Translations under genes and position numbers: made by a program
Source of the DNA: Cyclobacterium salsum
Lineage (GTDB): Bacteria; Bacteroidota; Bacteroidia; Cytophagales; Cyclobacteriaceae
Length of the DNA stretch: 64,000 nt
NCBI RefSeq assembly: GCF_010119245.1
Contig: NZ_WNKG01000001.1
Location: 682,001-746,000, forward strand
Reading direction: 5' to 3'
Shown here: piece after piece, positions 27,402-36,735 of the stretch
Numbering within the stretch: the stretch's first letter is position 1
How the letters are laid out: each line of letters starts with the position of its first letter
Notes under the pieces: model-generated
Databases searched by the model: none
What the model was told of the DNA's origin: nothing
The model's input: the letters and a program-made list of their open reading frames with translations, nothing else

Positions 27402-28634
27402 TTAGGGTTTTTTCCCTTCTAGCATATCCAGCATTATGGCTACCGCCTCCTTTGCAAAAGCCACATCATTAACCGGCAAGGCTACAGGGATGCATTCTAT
27501 TTCCGGATCCAGATGGGTTTTCAGGGCCTTTTCAAAGGCATTTGCGCACTTTTCATTGTGAAAATAATTTCCCGGAGCATCCAACTGGGAAAAGCCTTTT
27601 GACGGAATGAGCACTTTTGTCTTTGCTTTGTTTTTGCTCCTATTAAGTTTTTCCGCGATCACTTTCCCGAGGGCGAAGTTCTCTTCTTCATTGGTCCGCA
27701 TCAACGTCACATCAGGTGCCCATTGGTAGAAAAGCCTGTCCTTGTAGGTTTCAGGAACGCTTTCCCTAGGGCCAAAATTGACCATGTCGAGACAACCGGG
27801 AGCCAGCAGGTTGGGAATACCCATTTCAGCCGCAGCTGTCAACCGATCCGGACCAGCACTTAAGATCCCACCACACCGTTCGTCTGCCAATTCGGTAGTG
27901 GTGAGGTCCAGTACCGCATCGAATACTCCTTCACGGATTAAAGCTTCCATGGCTTTTCCTCCTACTCCGTTGGCATGGAACGCCATTACCTCGTACCCCT
28001 TCTCCAGCAGCATCCGGGTGCATTCATTTACGCAGTCAGTGGTATTTCCAAACATGCTGATGGCGAGGGTACCTTTGCCAGTGGTTTTCTTTTGCGTCGG
28101 AACCTTCGACATGGCAGACAGGGCGGCCGCTGCCTGATCGATGATTGGACGGATAATGGCATTCAAGCCTGCCACATCCACCACCGAAGGCATCAATACA
28201 ATATCCTTCACCCCTACCAAATGCGATACGTCCCGGGTAGCCAGGGTGGAAATGCAGATTTTGGGCAGGCCCAGGGGCAAGACCTGCATGGCTTTGAGTA
28301 GCAGGTAGGTTCCTCCACCGCCACCCATTCCGATAACGCCCTTGATTTGCCCCGGAAAACTGCGGAAAAGTTCACCGGCTCCCCGAGCCATCACTTCCAA
28401 TGCATGTCCCCGGTCATTTTTTTCCCGGAGATCGTGGAGCGAGCTTCCTGCCAGATTGGCCAGGTAATCGGCTTCCACATCCACCGGAAACAAATCGGTA
28501 CTGCCGAAGATTCCTGCGTTGATGCAAAGGACGGATTCTCCTCTTGCCAGAAGTTGTTCGCGCAAGTGTGCAAATACTTCTCCCTTGGTATCAAAACATC
28601 CCAAAACGAAAAAGGCAGGAAAGGAAGGCGGCAT
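27402..28634 (-). CDS. UPF0261 / Tm-1-like ATP-binding protein
   Basis: 410 aa, cytoplasmic. Full-length match to UPF0261: N-terminal FVLGCFDTKGEVF (8-20), GMGGGGGTYLL (about 100-110) as the nucleotide-binding glycine loop, MPSVVDVAGLN (about 147-157) and the C-terminal-domain GKGFSQLDAPG. Relatives include plant Tm-1 (viral replication inhibitor) and the Lin28-like UPF0261 proteins of bacteria, whose role is unclear, with a proposed link to TIM-barrel partner proteins. It stands alone, diverging from ppc with 189 bp between. Confidence 0.9.
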   Translation of the reverse strand: MPPSFPAFFVLGCFDTKGEVFAHLREQLLARGESVLCINAGIFGSTDLFPVDVEADYLANLAGSSLHDLREKNDRGHALEVMARGAGELFRSFPGQIKGVIGMGGGGGTYLLLKAMQVLPLGLPKICISTLATRDVSHLVGVKDIVLMPSVVDVAGLNAIIRPIIDQAAAALSAMSKVPTQKKTTGKGTLAISMFGNTTDCVNECTRMLLEKGYEVMAFHANGVGGKAMEALIREGVFDAVLDLTTTELADERCGGILSAGPDRLTAAAEMGIPNLLAPGCLDMVNFGPRESVPETYKDRLFYQWAPDVTLMRTNEEENFALGKVIAEKLNRSKNKAKTKVLIPSKGFSQLDAPGNYFHNEKCANAFEKALKTHLDPEIECIPVALPVNDVAFAKEAVAIMLDMLEGKKP

Positions 28635-28648
28635 ATGGTTAGGTTTTA

Positions 28649-28686
28649 TTGCTTACCACATGAATGTAGGAATAAAAATACATTTG
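28649..28686 (+). promoter_or_regulatory. possible Bacteroidota-type promoter upstream of ppc
   Basis: A perfect TAnnTTTG -7 element (TACATTTG, 28679-28686) with a TTG at 28649-28651. The spacer is longer than the usual 19-23 bp, so the assignment is weak. The ppc start is about 138 bp downstream. Confidence 0.25.
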
Positions 28687-28823
28687 AAAAAATAAGGTTC
28701 AAGTACATTTTATCCGGTAAGCACAGCCTTCCATCGAATTTGTAACGGTTCTGTATTTTCATTCCATGCTGCCATCTGTTATATTTAAGTTTCCTATTTA
28801 TTCACCAACCAGTCAACGAAAAC

Positions 28824-31499
28824 ATGGCCACGGACAACCCATTATTTAAAAAAACCAACGAGGACCTGAAATTTCTGACCCGCTGCTTCCAAAAAGTATT
28901 GCACCAACTTGGCGAATTCGAGCTGGAAAAAATCCTTACCCAAAAGCCCGAACTCCCCGAAATTGATTGGGAGGCGGGTGAGTTGGAAGAAAAGCACATA
29001 CAGGTATTAAGTATCTACCTGCAATTAATGAACCTGATCGAAGAAAATGCCGCCGTGCAGGGTAGAAGAAATAGGATCAATGAAAAGGGAGTTGACTCTA
29101 TTCGCGGATCCTGGGGCGAAACCCTGGCAAGATGGCAGGACCAGGGATGGACGGAAAACCAGATGCTGGATTGCATCAAAAACACCCAGGTTTATCCGGT
29201 TTTAACAGCCCATCCTACCGAGGCGAAGCGAAAATCCATTCTGGAATTACACCGGGAAATCTATTTGAATCTGGTAAAATTGGAGAACAACTCCTATTCC
29301 CAGCTGGAGAAGCAAGGGCTGGAAAGGGAAATCATGGCCTTATTGGAGCGCTGGTGGCGATCGGGAGAAGTATACCTGGAAAAGCCTACACTGGAAATGG
29401 AACGGAATAATGTGATGCATTATTTTTCAAGGGTTTTCCCCCGGGCCTTGCAGCAAGCTGACCAGCAACTTATGGAAAGCTGGATAGCGATGGGATTTGA
29501 CCCTGGCCGATTTGATACGGCGTATTCTTTTCCTGACTTTCAACTTGGAAGCTGGGTCGGTGGGGATCGGGATGGACATCCCTATGTTACGGCTGACTTT
29601 ACCAAAAGCACGCTGCTGGAACATCGCCAAACCGCTCTTGCACTGGTGAAAGAAAAATTGCAGCACCTGGGGGCCCAGATGAGCTTCTCGGATATCCGAA
29701 ATCCGGTACCCCAGGGATTCAGGGAACAGATACGTGGCAAAGCCGAATTCCTCGGCGAAGAAAGCGAATCTGCTTTGAAACGAAATCCGCGGGAACCCTG
29801 GAGGCAATTCATCAACCTGATGTTGGTACAATTGGAGCATACGATTCAGGAAAACAGGCTACCTGTGTATGCCGATTCCAAAGAGTTGATAAGCGATCTT
29901 CAAATTCTGCGACAAAGCCTTCTTGAAATCGATGCAAGCAGCATTGTACAGCAATTTTTATTGCCGGTCGAAAGACACGTTTCCTGCTTTGGTTTTCACC
30001 TGGCCAGACTGGATATCCGGCAAAACAGCACCTTTCATGAAAAAGCCATCGATCAGATTCTGGCAGGTACGTTTTCCGGGTTAACCCCCTATTCCACCTG
30101 GTCTGAAAAAGAGCGGGTGACATTTATTAGTGAAGAACTCAAAAGCAACCGTCCTTTTGCCTTTTCCGGCAAAACCTTCGGGCCGGAGGCGGATCAGGTA
30201 TTGGCGAGTTTTCAGTGTGTCAAAAATCACATCGATCAGTACGGAGATGAGGGCATCGGTTCCTTTATCGTCAGCATGACCCGCTCCCTGAGTGACCTCT
30301 TATTGGTATACCTCTTTTTGAGGGAAGCCGGTTTAGACCGAAACAGGTATCAGGTAGTCCCGCTTTTTGAAACCATTGAAGATCTGCAACAATCGGACAG
30401 CGTTCTTGGGGAATTCCTTTCTCATGAATCCTACCCGGGAAATTTTTCTTTTCAGGAGGTAATGCTGGGATACAGTGATAGTAATAAGGACGGTGGGATC
30501 ACGGCAAGCAGGTGGAACATCTATCAGGCCGAGCAAAAACTTACCGACCTGGCCAAATCCCATGGTACGCGGCTGCGGTTTTTTCATGGAATCGGGGGAA
30601 CCATCAGTCGCGGAGGAGGAAAATACCACCGTTTTTTGGAAAGCATGCCTCAGGGTAGCCTGCAGGGGTCCATCAAAATTACGGTTCAGGGAGAAACCAT
30701 CTCCCAGCAATTTGCTAACCTGCTAACGGCTGGCTACAACCTGGAAATGCTGTTTTCTGGCACGGCGCTGCAGACGGGCTATTCCTTATTTCCAAGGGAA
30801 ATTCCGGATTTCCCCATCGACGCGCTGCAGCAACTATCTGAATTTGCCCAAAATCACTATCAGCAATTAATACGCCATCCGGATTTTCTGGAATTTTATG
30901 GAGAGGCCACCCCGATCGATGTATTGGAACTTAGTAAAATCGGCTCGCGACCAGCGCGAAGAACGGGCAAACGATCCCTGGAGGACCTTCGGGCCATTCC
31001 CTGGGTATTTAGCTGGAGCCAATCCCGATTCAATCTCACCGGATGGTACGGCATTGGAAGTGCCATAAAAAACATAAGCGCATCGCATCCGGACCTGTAC
31101 CATAAACTTCAGGATACTACCCAATCCTGGCCACTTCTGCGTTACATCCTGATTCAGGTAGAAACAAACCTGCTGAATGCCGATCAGGAAATCATGAACC
31201 TGTATGCCTCCCTGGTCCAAAACCGGGATACCGGTGTGACCTTTACCAAATGGATTATGGACGAACACCAGCTAAGCCTGGAAGAAATCGGTAAACTCCT
31301 GGGAAACGAAAGGGAAAGCCGAAGAATAGGCTTGCTGGACAGCATCAACCGTAGGAAAAATGCCCTTCACGGATTGCACCAGTTGCAGTTAAAAAACCTG
31401 AAACTTTGGCGGGCATCCAAAGAACCGGATTCTCCCCTGGTAACACGCTTACTTAAAATCACCACTGCCCTTGCCAGCGGGTTAAAGAATACGGGTTGA
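28824..31499 (+). CDS. ppc: phosphoenolpyruvate carboxylase
   Basis: 891 aa, cytoplasmic; carboxylates PEP with bicarbonate to oxaloacetate. Catalytic landmarks: H130 in VLTAHPTEAKRKS, the SWVGGDRDGHP segment (about 234-244), K555 in GYSDSNKDGG, H588 in FHGIGGTISRGGG, the SRPARR segment (about 710) and the essential C-terminus ending KNTG. One oddity: the Arg of FHGRGG, shown to be important in the E. coli enzyme (R581), is Ile590 here. The next Arg (R596, SRGGG) is retained. Length is normal for a short bacterial PEPC. Convergent with the lyase-like gene; a CCCCC/GGGGG hairpin lies between. Confidence 0.95.
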   Translation: MATDNPLFKKTNEDLKFLTRCFQKVLHQLGEFELEKILTQKPELPEIDWEAGELEEKHIQVLSIYLQLMNLIEENAAVQGRRNRINEKGVDSIRGSWGETLARWQDQGWTENQMLDCIKNTQVYPVLTAHPTEAKRKSILELHREIYLNLVKLENNSYSQLEKQGLEREIMALLERWWRSGEVYLEKPTLEMERNNVMHYFSRVFPRALQQADQQLMESWIAMGFDPGRFDTAYSFPDFQLGSWVGGDRDGHPYVTADFTKSTLLEHRQTALALVKEKLQHLGAQMSFSDIRNPVPQGFREQIRGKAEFLGEESESALKRNPREPWRQFINLMLVQLEHTIQENRLPVYADSKELISDLQILRQSLLEIDASSIVQQFLLPVERHVSCFGFHLARLDIRQNSTFHEKAIDQILAGTFSGLTPYSTWSEKERVTFISEELKSNRPFAFSGKTFGPEADQVLASFQCVKNHIDQYGDEGIGSFIVSMTRSLSDLLLVYLFLREAGLDRNRYQVVPLFETIEDLQQSDSVLGEFLSHESYPGNFSFQEVMLGYSDSNKDGGITASRWNIYQAEQKLTDLAKSHGTRLRFFHGIGGTISRGGGKYHRFLESMPQGSLQGSIKITVQGETISQQFANLLTAGYNLEMLFSGTALQTGYSLFPREIPDFPIDALQQLSEFAQNHYQQLIRHPDFLEFYGEATPIDVLELSKIGSRPARRTGKRSLEDLRAIPWVFSWSQSRFNLTGWYGIGSAIKNISASHPDLYHKLQDTTQSWPLLRYILIQVETNLLNADQEIMNLYASLVQNRDTGVTFTKWIMDEHQLSLEEIGKLLGNERESRRIGLLDSINRRKNALHGLHQLQLKNLKLWRASKEPDSPLVTRLLKITTALASGLKNTG

Positions 31500-31623
31500 T
31501 GAATGCTAAATTGGTAAAGCTGTAGCAGTATTTAAACGATAATCTGTCTACATTCTTTAGGACGAGCCCCAAGTCACCTTTCATGTTTTCCAGACGGATA
31601 ACAGGCCTTAAAATCAGCCCCAA

Positions 31624-31644
31624 CCCCCCATTTTGGCAAGGGGG
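31624..31644. terminator. C/G-run hairpin between convergent genes
   Basis: CCCCCC (31624-31629), a ten-base loop, then GGGGG (31640-31644), between the ends of ppc (plus) and the lyase-like gene (minus). It could terminate either transcript; it also resembles a common Bacteroidota intergenic repeat. No long T-run, so the assignment is tentative. Confidence 0.35.
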
Positions 31645-31731
31645 ATTTAGTTTCTGTCGGTTTGGTGTATACGTTCCAGGCTTTGTATTTAGTTGGCCCG
31701 GTTAAATGATACCCAACTCCAGGGTTCGGCC

Positions 31732-32976
31732 TTAATCACGCATATCCCGAAAACGGAGGAGATCCCAATACAGAAAATCCTCCCCTTCCCCGCCAATTTC
31801 TTCCGACAACTGTTTGTACTGTTTGTATTGATAGACCCGGGCTGCAATTGCCAGGGGTTCTGCCAAGCGTCCATCCTGCTTTGCCTTTATTTGATGATAA
31901 GGCCATTCGTTTTTTAAAAACGGCACCATGAAATCAAGGGCTTTTCGGATACTTCCTCCTTTCGAATTTTCATAATTCCAAAGATCCATTCCTGAATGGG
32001 AAGCTGCCTGGGCGTAATTCATCATGCCAAGGAGATTCATGGCGCTGTAATCCCAGGATCGGGTTCGGTCCAGTTCCTTGAGTTGAGAACCATCCTTTTC
32101 GATCATCTCATCCAGGATCAATGGAAGCCCCTCCTGAGCCAGACTATCTGCGCGTTCCTGTTGATCCACATAAAGTGCGAGGGGAATGGTCTGTGCAAAA
32201 TACCAGGTGGTGTGATTATTTCCATGTACGGCCTCGTCTTTTCCGTGCTCACTGTTGATCAACCAGTCGAGGTATCTGGAAATCCAGTCCTTCATGGCTT
32301 TTTCGATGTCGGCATTCCAGTGACTGGAACCCGCCAGCATGTGAAGGATATCGGGCAGTTTGGCAAAAGATCGTGTATCGATGATGCCAATTCCCCGTCC
32401 CTCTGTCCTCCCCGGAATCCGCTGGGCATAGTTGAGGTTGGGGTTCATTTTGGTTGCCGGATCCATGAACCAGGCCCGGATCAATTCAATCGCATGCCCC
32501 GCATGCATTTCATTTTCGAAAAAGAAATAGGCCTTACTCAAAACTGCCAGTGCATCCATTAGCTCCCCTAATTCTTCCTTATCCTTATAATCGTAATATT
32601 CCGGATTAATTTCCCCATCCCTACGGATATAGGGAAGCCCATCATCCTTTTCCGGATCAGGCCACCAGTAGGGGCCCATGCTGGTGTAGTCGTGAATATC
32701 GCCACTGGGAGGCAGTTTTTTCTTATGGGTTACTGAAAAAGGACCTTCCTCCAGTTTTTGGTCGGCCACTTTTAGCAATGCCTGCACTTCTGCTAACACC
32801 GCCTTTTGAGAACCTAGGGAAAATCGGTCTTTTGCTTTATGCATCATTTTCCCGTCGAGTAAAATGAAATCACTCCCGGAAGGATTGGTTTCCTGTGAGA
32901 GTGCCAAAGTAGGCAACAACAGAAAAATGATGATTTGAAGGTAAGCTGGGTTTATAAAATTATTTTGGATTTTCAT
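31732..32976 (-). CDS. secreted alginate-lyase-fold protein (PF05426), copy A
   Basis: 414 aa with signal peptide to about 27 (LALSQ). Family features of PF05426 (alpha/alpha toroid): LPPSGDIHDYTSMGPYWWPDP (88-108), IDTRSF (199-204), the Asn-His pair N254-H255 (HGNNHTTWY) and R304/R306...Y310 (DRTRSWDY), matching the N/H/R/Y set of PL5 lyases. Members with this architecture include alginate lyases and, in PL38, glucuronan lyases; the PYWWPDP pattern recalls the latter. Paralogue of the gene immediately upstream, 39 bp away, clearly a tandem duplication with divergence. Confidence 0.85.
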   Translation of the reverse strand: MKIQNNFINPAYLQIIIFLLLPTLALSQETNPSGSDFILLDGKMMHKAKDRFSLGSQKAVLAEVQALLKVADQKLEEGPFSVTHKKKLPPSGDIHDYTSMGPYWWPDPEKDDGLPYIRRDGEINPEYYDYKDKEELGELMDALAVLSKAYFFFENEMHAGHAIELIRAWFMDPATKMNPNLNYAQRIPGRTEGRGIGIIDTRSFAKLPDILHMLAGSSHWNADIEKAMKDWISRYLDWLINSEHGKDEAVHGNNHTTWYFAQTIPLALYVDQQERADSLAQEGLPLILDEMIEKDGSQLKELDRTRSWDYSAMNLLGMMNYAQAASHSGMDLWNYENSKGGSIRKALDFMVPFLKNEWPYHQIKAKQDGRLAEPLAIAARVYQYKQYKQLSEEIGGEGEDFLYWDLLRFRDMRD

Positions 32977-33015
32977 GTCACTGGTTATTTAGGTGGCTTC
33001 TGGTAAGATGGAAAA

Positions 33016-34242
33016 CTACTTTTTTCTCATCAAATCATATCCGGCCAAATCCCAATAAATAAATTCGCCTCTTCCGGTGTTTAACTTATCGGCTATCTTT
33101 TTGAAGTCCTCATTCTGGTATTTAAAAGCACCTAGGTGAAGGCTGAGTTTGAGTTTTTCGGGGTCCAGCGCCAAAATTTGCTTGTATTCCCAGCTTTTTT
33201 CACCGTTTGCATAAGGAGCCAAAAACGCCAATGCTTCTTTAAGTCCGGCTCCTTCCTCATTTTTGTACTCCCAAAGGTCCCGGCCCAGGTACTCGCTTCC
33301 TTTTGCAAAATAAAGCATGGCTTTGAGGTTCATGGTACTGTAGTCCCAGGTCCTGGTTCTTCCCAATTCCTCCGGTTGACCTCCATCTTCGGCGATCATC
33401 CGATCCATGATCATGGGAATGCCCCTTTGAACAAGACTATCTGCTTTTTCCAATTGCCCGGAATAAATCATCATGGGAATTAGCTGGGTATAGTACCAGG
33501 TAGAATGATTGTTACCATGTACCGCTTCTTCCTTGCCATGTTTGCTGGTGATCAACCAATTTCCATAAGATCCTAGCCATTCCTTCATGCCTCCTTCATA
33601 GGCGCTTTGCCAATGGCTGGAGGTGGAAAGCAAAGTGATCAAATCCGGTAACAACACAAAACTCCGGGTATCAATGATACCTGAACGCCTTCCCTCCGTA
33701 ATTCCGGGAATCCGCTGGCCAAAATTCAAATTAGGGTTCATCCTGGTCTCCGGATCTAAAAACCAGGTATGCAAAAGGGCAATCGCATGTGCACCGTACT
33801 TTTCCTCCTCCGTAAAATAATAAGCCATGGCCAACACTTCCATTGCGTTCATCATTTCTTCCAGCACCCATTGGTCCTGGTATTCATAAATTTCAGGATT
33901 CGCCTGACCGTCTTTCCTGATATAGGGAAGCCCATCATCCGTGTTGGGGTCCGGCCACCAGTAGGTACCCATGCTGATATAATCGTGTTTGTCGCCACTG
34001 GGTGGCACTTGTGTTTTATTGACCACAGAAAAGGGTCCCTCCGTCAACTTTTCATCAGCCCGATCCATCAGTTGCTTTAATTCAACAGAAATAGCTTTAT
34101 CCTGATCTGAGGCTGTTTTACTTTTAATTCCCTCTAGCACATCTGCTTCAAGGATAATGAGTTGCTCTATGCCCATGCTTTGTGAAATCCCCAGAAAAGG
34201 GATGGAAAGGAGCATCCAAAAGACGACATTTTTTTTAATCAT
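33016..34242 (-). CDS. secreted alginate-lyase-fold protein (PF05426), copy B
   Basis: 408 aa with signal peptide (to about residue 20). Same domain as the downstream neighbour: PPSGDKHDYISMGTYWWPDP (80-99), IDTRSF (190-195), N245-H246 (HGNNHSTWY) and R295/R297...Y301 (GRTRTWDY). All putative catalytic residues are retained in both copies, so both are likely active, perhaps on different linkages or as endo/exo partners. First gene of this pair. Substrate not determined; alginate or glucuronan-type uronates are candidates. Confidence 0.85.
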   Translation of the reverse strand: MIKKNVVFWMLLSIPFLGISQSMGIEQLIILEADVLEGIKSKTASDQDKAISVELKQLMDRADEKLTEGPFSVVNKTQVPPSGDKHDYISMGTYWWPDPNTDDGLPYIRKDGQANPEIYEYQDQWVLEEMMNAMEVLAMAYYFTEEEKYGAHAIALLHTWFLDPETRMNPNLNFGQRIPGITEGRRSGIIDTRSFVLLPDLITLLSTSSHWQSAYEGGMKEWLGSYGNWLITSKHGKEEAVHGNNHSTWYYTQLIPMMIYSGQLEKADSLVQRGIPMIMDRMIAEDGGQPEELGRTRTWDYSTMNLKAMLYFAKGSEYLGRDLWEYKNEEGAGLKEALAFLAPYANGEKSWEYKQILALDPEKLKLSLHLGAFKYQNEDFKKIADKLNTGRGEFIYWDLAGYDLMRKK

Positions 34243-34367
34243 TGTATCGAATTACTTTTTGCTACTGATCAAAACAATGAAACAGAATGATATAACGATT
34301 CTATTCGACATACTATTTCAGTAAATAAAATTACAATGAGTTTCAAAGGTGAAATCCCGTAGCTGGT

Positions 34368-34568
34368 CTATTTTTTATCTCGGAAAGTCAGTACCAAACC
34401 AATAATCAGCAGTACGACGCTAACGATCACAGGTGTCCAATTGGCCGAGCTTACTGCAATATCCATACCCAGTAGACTAAAGCTTTCTGAGTCTTGCATC
34501 GCCTGGATGCCAAATACGATGGTGCCAATGGCCCCTAAAATCAATAAAATGATGCCTGCGGTTTTCAT
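34368..34568 (-). CDS. small two-helix membrane protein
   Basis: 66 aa, with two hydrophobic helices (about 3-22 and 44-62) and a basic C-terminus (FRDKK). ATG at 34568. Similar short proteins with a GxIGTIVFGIQAM opening are common single genes in Bacteroidota and resemble the DUF3185 group. Stands alone with 125 bp and 167 bp on either side. Function unknown; possibly envelope stress-related by analogy, which is unsupported here. Confidence 0.7.
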   Translation of the reverse strand: MKTAGIILLILGAIGTIVFGIQAMQDSESFSLLGMDIAVSSANWTPVIVSVVLLIIGLVLTFRDKK

Positions 34569-34735
34569 AGTGTTGGGTTATTGAGGTGTGGGATTATGGA
34601 AATAAACTGATACTTAATTATCTGAAAGAACAGTTCAGTACGTTGAGGGAATCGCCCTTTGGAGACATCCAAACCTTTCTATCAGCACATTATTTTATAA
34701 TATAAGATAAAAGAAATGAATAATGAAATCCATAA

Positions 34736-35353
34736 TTAAAAGCAATCCAACTCCTTAAAAACATATTCCAGATCAAGGGAGAATCCGGGAATAATTTTAG
34801 ATTCAATGACATCCCCAGAAGTGAAAAGTCTGGAAGGAAGGTATTTGCCCTCACTTAAGGTATAGATCAGGACGGTCTGTTCGTTAGGGTGTATGATCCA
34901 ATATTCCACCACGCCACTTTCCTCATAGACTTCATATTTGTTTTTAAGTTCTTTTTTATTGCTTCCGGGAGATAAAATCTCCACTATCAGGTCTGGAGCA
35001 CCAATGCAACCCAAGTCATCTAATTTACTTGTATCGCAACTGACACAAATATCCGGTTGGACTACCGTATCAATGTCTTCATTTTTCTTTGACTTAACAG
35101 GAAGCCTAACATCGAATGGTGCTTCGTAAACCTTGCAGGGATGCTTCTCCAGAAAATTAAACAACTTATTAAAAACCTTTCCGGAGATCTCCTGATGAAT
35201 CCTTCTTGGTGCAGCTGCAGCGGATCGAAATACCTTTCCTTTGATCAATTCCACCATTTCATCCAGCTGCCAGGTCAGGTAATCGGCATAAGTATACCTA
35301 CCATATTCGGTAAATGGTTCGTTGATTTTATTTTTGGTTTCTTCCCGTTCCAT
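34736..35353 (-). CDS. Uma2-family putative endonuclease, copy 1
   Basis: 205 aa from the ATG at 35353; a TTG 15 bp upstream would extend it but the ATG aligns with the start of the paralogue. The PF05685 (Uma2) PD-(D/E)xK-like core is visible: EAPFDVRLPVKSKKNED, VVQPDICVSC and GAPDLIVEILSPGS, followed by KYEVYEESGVVEYWII. These restriction-endonuclease-like proteins are abundant in cyanobacteria and some Bacteroidota, often in multiple copies, with no assigned role. Roughly two-thirds identical by eye to the copy at 35930-36538, from which it is separated by an inverted-repeat element. Confidence 0.87.
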   Translation of the reverse strand: MEREETKNKINEPFTEYGRYTYADYLTWQLDEMVELIKGKVFRSAAAAPRRIHQEISGKVFNKLFNFLEKHPCKVYEAPFDVRLPVKSKKNEDIDTVVQPDICVSCDTSKLDDLGCIGAPDLIVEILSPGSNKKELKNKYEVYEESGVVEYWIIHPNEQTVLIYTLSEGKYLPSRLFTSGDVIESKIIPGFSLDLEYVFKELDCF

Positions 35354-35524
35354 GCTACCAAAATACAAAAAAAGACCGACTTAAAATAGCCAATCCCTTT
35401 CCAGCTAAGGGTTCAATTTGCCACGAAATAAGTTTATCCGGAAAGGGTATATCCATACCTATCATTTCGCTGAATCCAATGGGTTTTAGTAGGAACCAAA
35501 GTTCGATCTATTTTACGTAAAAAG

Positions 35525-35831
35525 GTTCAACCCCTTCCGGGGTTGGAGGTTCGTTTTTGTTAGCTTTTCCGTGGGTTGCACCCACGGTTATTGTTGTTCA
35601 GGCCCTTCAGGCCTGCTTTTACTGAGAGAATCATCAGCAGCCTAAATTGGTATCTATAGAAACTTCTTCCCTTTAGTCTAATCACATTATAATGAGGTCC
35701 CATATCACTTCCCAAGAAACAAGCTCCTACTCGACGTCGAAGCCTGGAGGGCTTCAACAATAATAACCCCGGGCGAAACCCGGGGTTTATAAGCCAATCT
35801 ATCCTTCCAGCAACCCCGGAGAGGGTTGAAC
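35525..35831. repeat. 307-bp inverted-repeat (MITE-like) element with hairpin array
   Basis: The ends are 21-bp inverted copies (35525-35545 and 35811-35831; both start GTTCAACCC and end CCGGGGTTG, 19 of 21 matching). The homology continues inward: the hairpin CCGTGGG...CCCACGG (35569-35587) plus TTATTGTTGTTCAGGCC corresponds, inverted, to CCCCGGG...CCCGGGG (35766-35786) and GAAGCC...GGCTTC (35739-35755). So each roughly 100-bp arm carries several internal hairpins around a 110-bp centre. No transposase; the open frame across it is a by-product of symmetry. It lies between the two Uma2 genes. Confidence 0.8.
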
Positions 35832-35929
35832 ATTTTTTCCAAAAAAAGTCCGGAATCAAGTACAAAACCGTTCAAACGAACCAAATTGCCATCTATTAAA
35901 ATCGAACTCAGGTTAGGAATACCACATAC

Positions 35930-36538
35930 CTAATCCAAATCCTCAAAAAGCTCCCTTACATCCAGGTGAAAACCTGCAATGCAGCTGGAAGATACGATAT
36001 CTCCTCCTGTAAAAAGTCTTGAAGGAATATATTTTCCCTCTCTGAGGGTGTATACCAATAAAGTCTGCTCCGAAGGATGAATGACCCAATATTCCTTAAC
36101 TCCGGATTCTTCGTAAACGATGAATTTGTTATGGATTTCTTTCCGATTGTTACCCGGAGAGAGTATTTCAACTATCAGATCAGGCGCCCCTATACATCCT
36201 GCCTCATCCAGCTTGCTCCTGTCACATACCACGCAGATGTCGGGTTGTACTACCGTGAAGATGTCTTCATTTTCTTTTGAACAAGCCGGTAGCCGAACAT
36301 CAAATGGGGCCTCGAAAACCTTGCATGTCTTGTTTTTCAACAAATAATACAGCTGGGAAGCTATTTTCAGGGAGACTTCCTGATGCTTTCTTCCAGGTGC
36401 GGCAGCTGCTTTGAACACTTTACCTTTAATCAACTCCACCATTTCATCCAGTTGCCAGGTCAGGTAGTCCGCATAGGAATACCTGCCATAATCGGTAAAG
36501 GGTTCTTTGATTTCATTTTTGGCTTCTTCCTGCTTCAT
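35930..36538 (-). CDS. Uma2-family putative endonuclease, copy 2
   Basis: 202 aa from the ATG at 36538, chosen because it aligns with the ATG of copy 1; a GTG 30 bp further upstream is in frame. Core motifs: EAPFDVRLPACSKENED, VVQPDICVVC, GAPDLIVEILSPGN and KFIVYEESGVKEYWVIHP. Both copies keep the acidic residues expected for the nuclease-like fold. Upstream sequences of the two copies are also alike (TTTTTTGTATTTT), so the duplication included the promoter region. Function unknown. Confidence 0.87.
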   Translation of the reverse strand: MKQEEAKNEIKEPFTDYGRYSYADYLTWQLDEMVELIKGKVFKAAAAPGRKHQEVSLKIASQLYYLLKNKTCKVFEAPFDVRLPACSKENEDIFTVVQPDICVVCDRSKLDEAGCIGAPDLIVEILSPGNNRKEIHNKFIVYEESGVKEYWVIHPSEQTLLVYTLREGKYIPSRLFTGGDIVSSSCIAGFHLDVRELFEDLD

Positions 36539-36735
36539 CTGACTAAAATACAAAAAAGAATCAAACACCTAAAATCCACAAACATGTCCCGTTTTTCAAC
36601 CAACAAGAAGCTTTGAGTAGTGGAAACCTGACCAGCTATACCCTTTCTCAATCAGTTGAATATAGAATTATATCAGGCCCATTCTTATCCCGCATTCGGA
36701 TATACCGGAACCATATGATTTTAAAATTTGATTGA

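Noticed and set aside
35560-35865. 101-codon minus-strand open frame
   Set aside because: Lies within the symmetrical inverted-repeat element; translation of its hairpins produces repeated Gly/Arg/Leu runs often mis-annotated as proteins.
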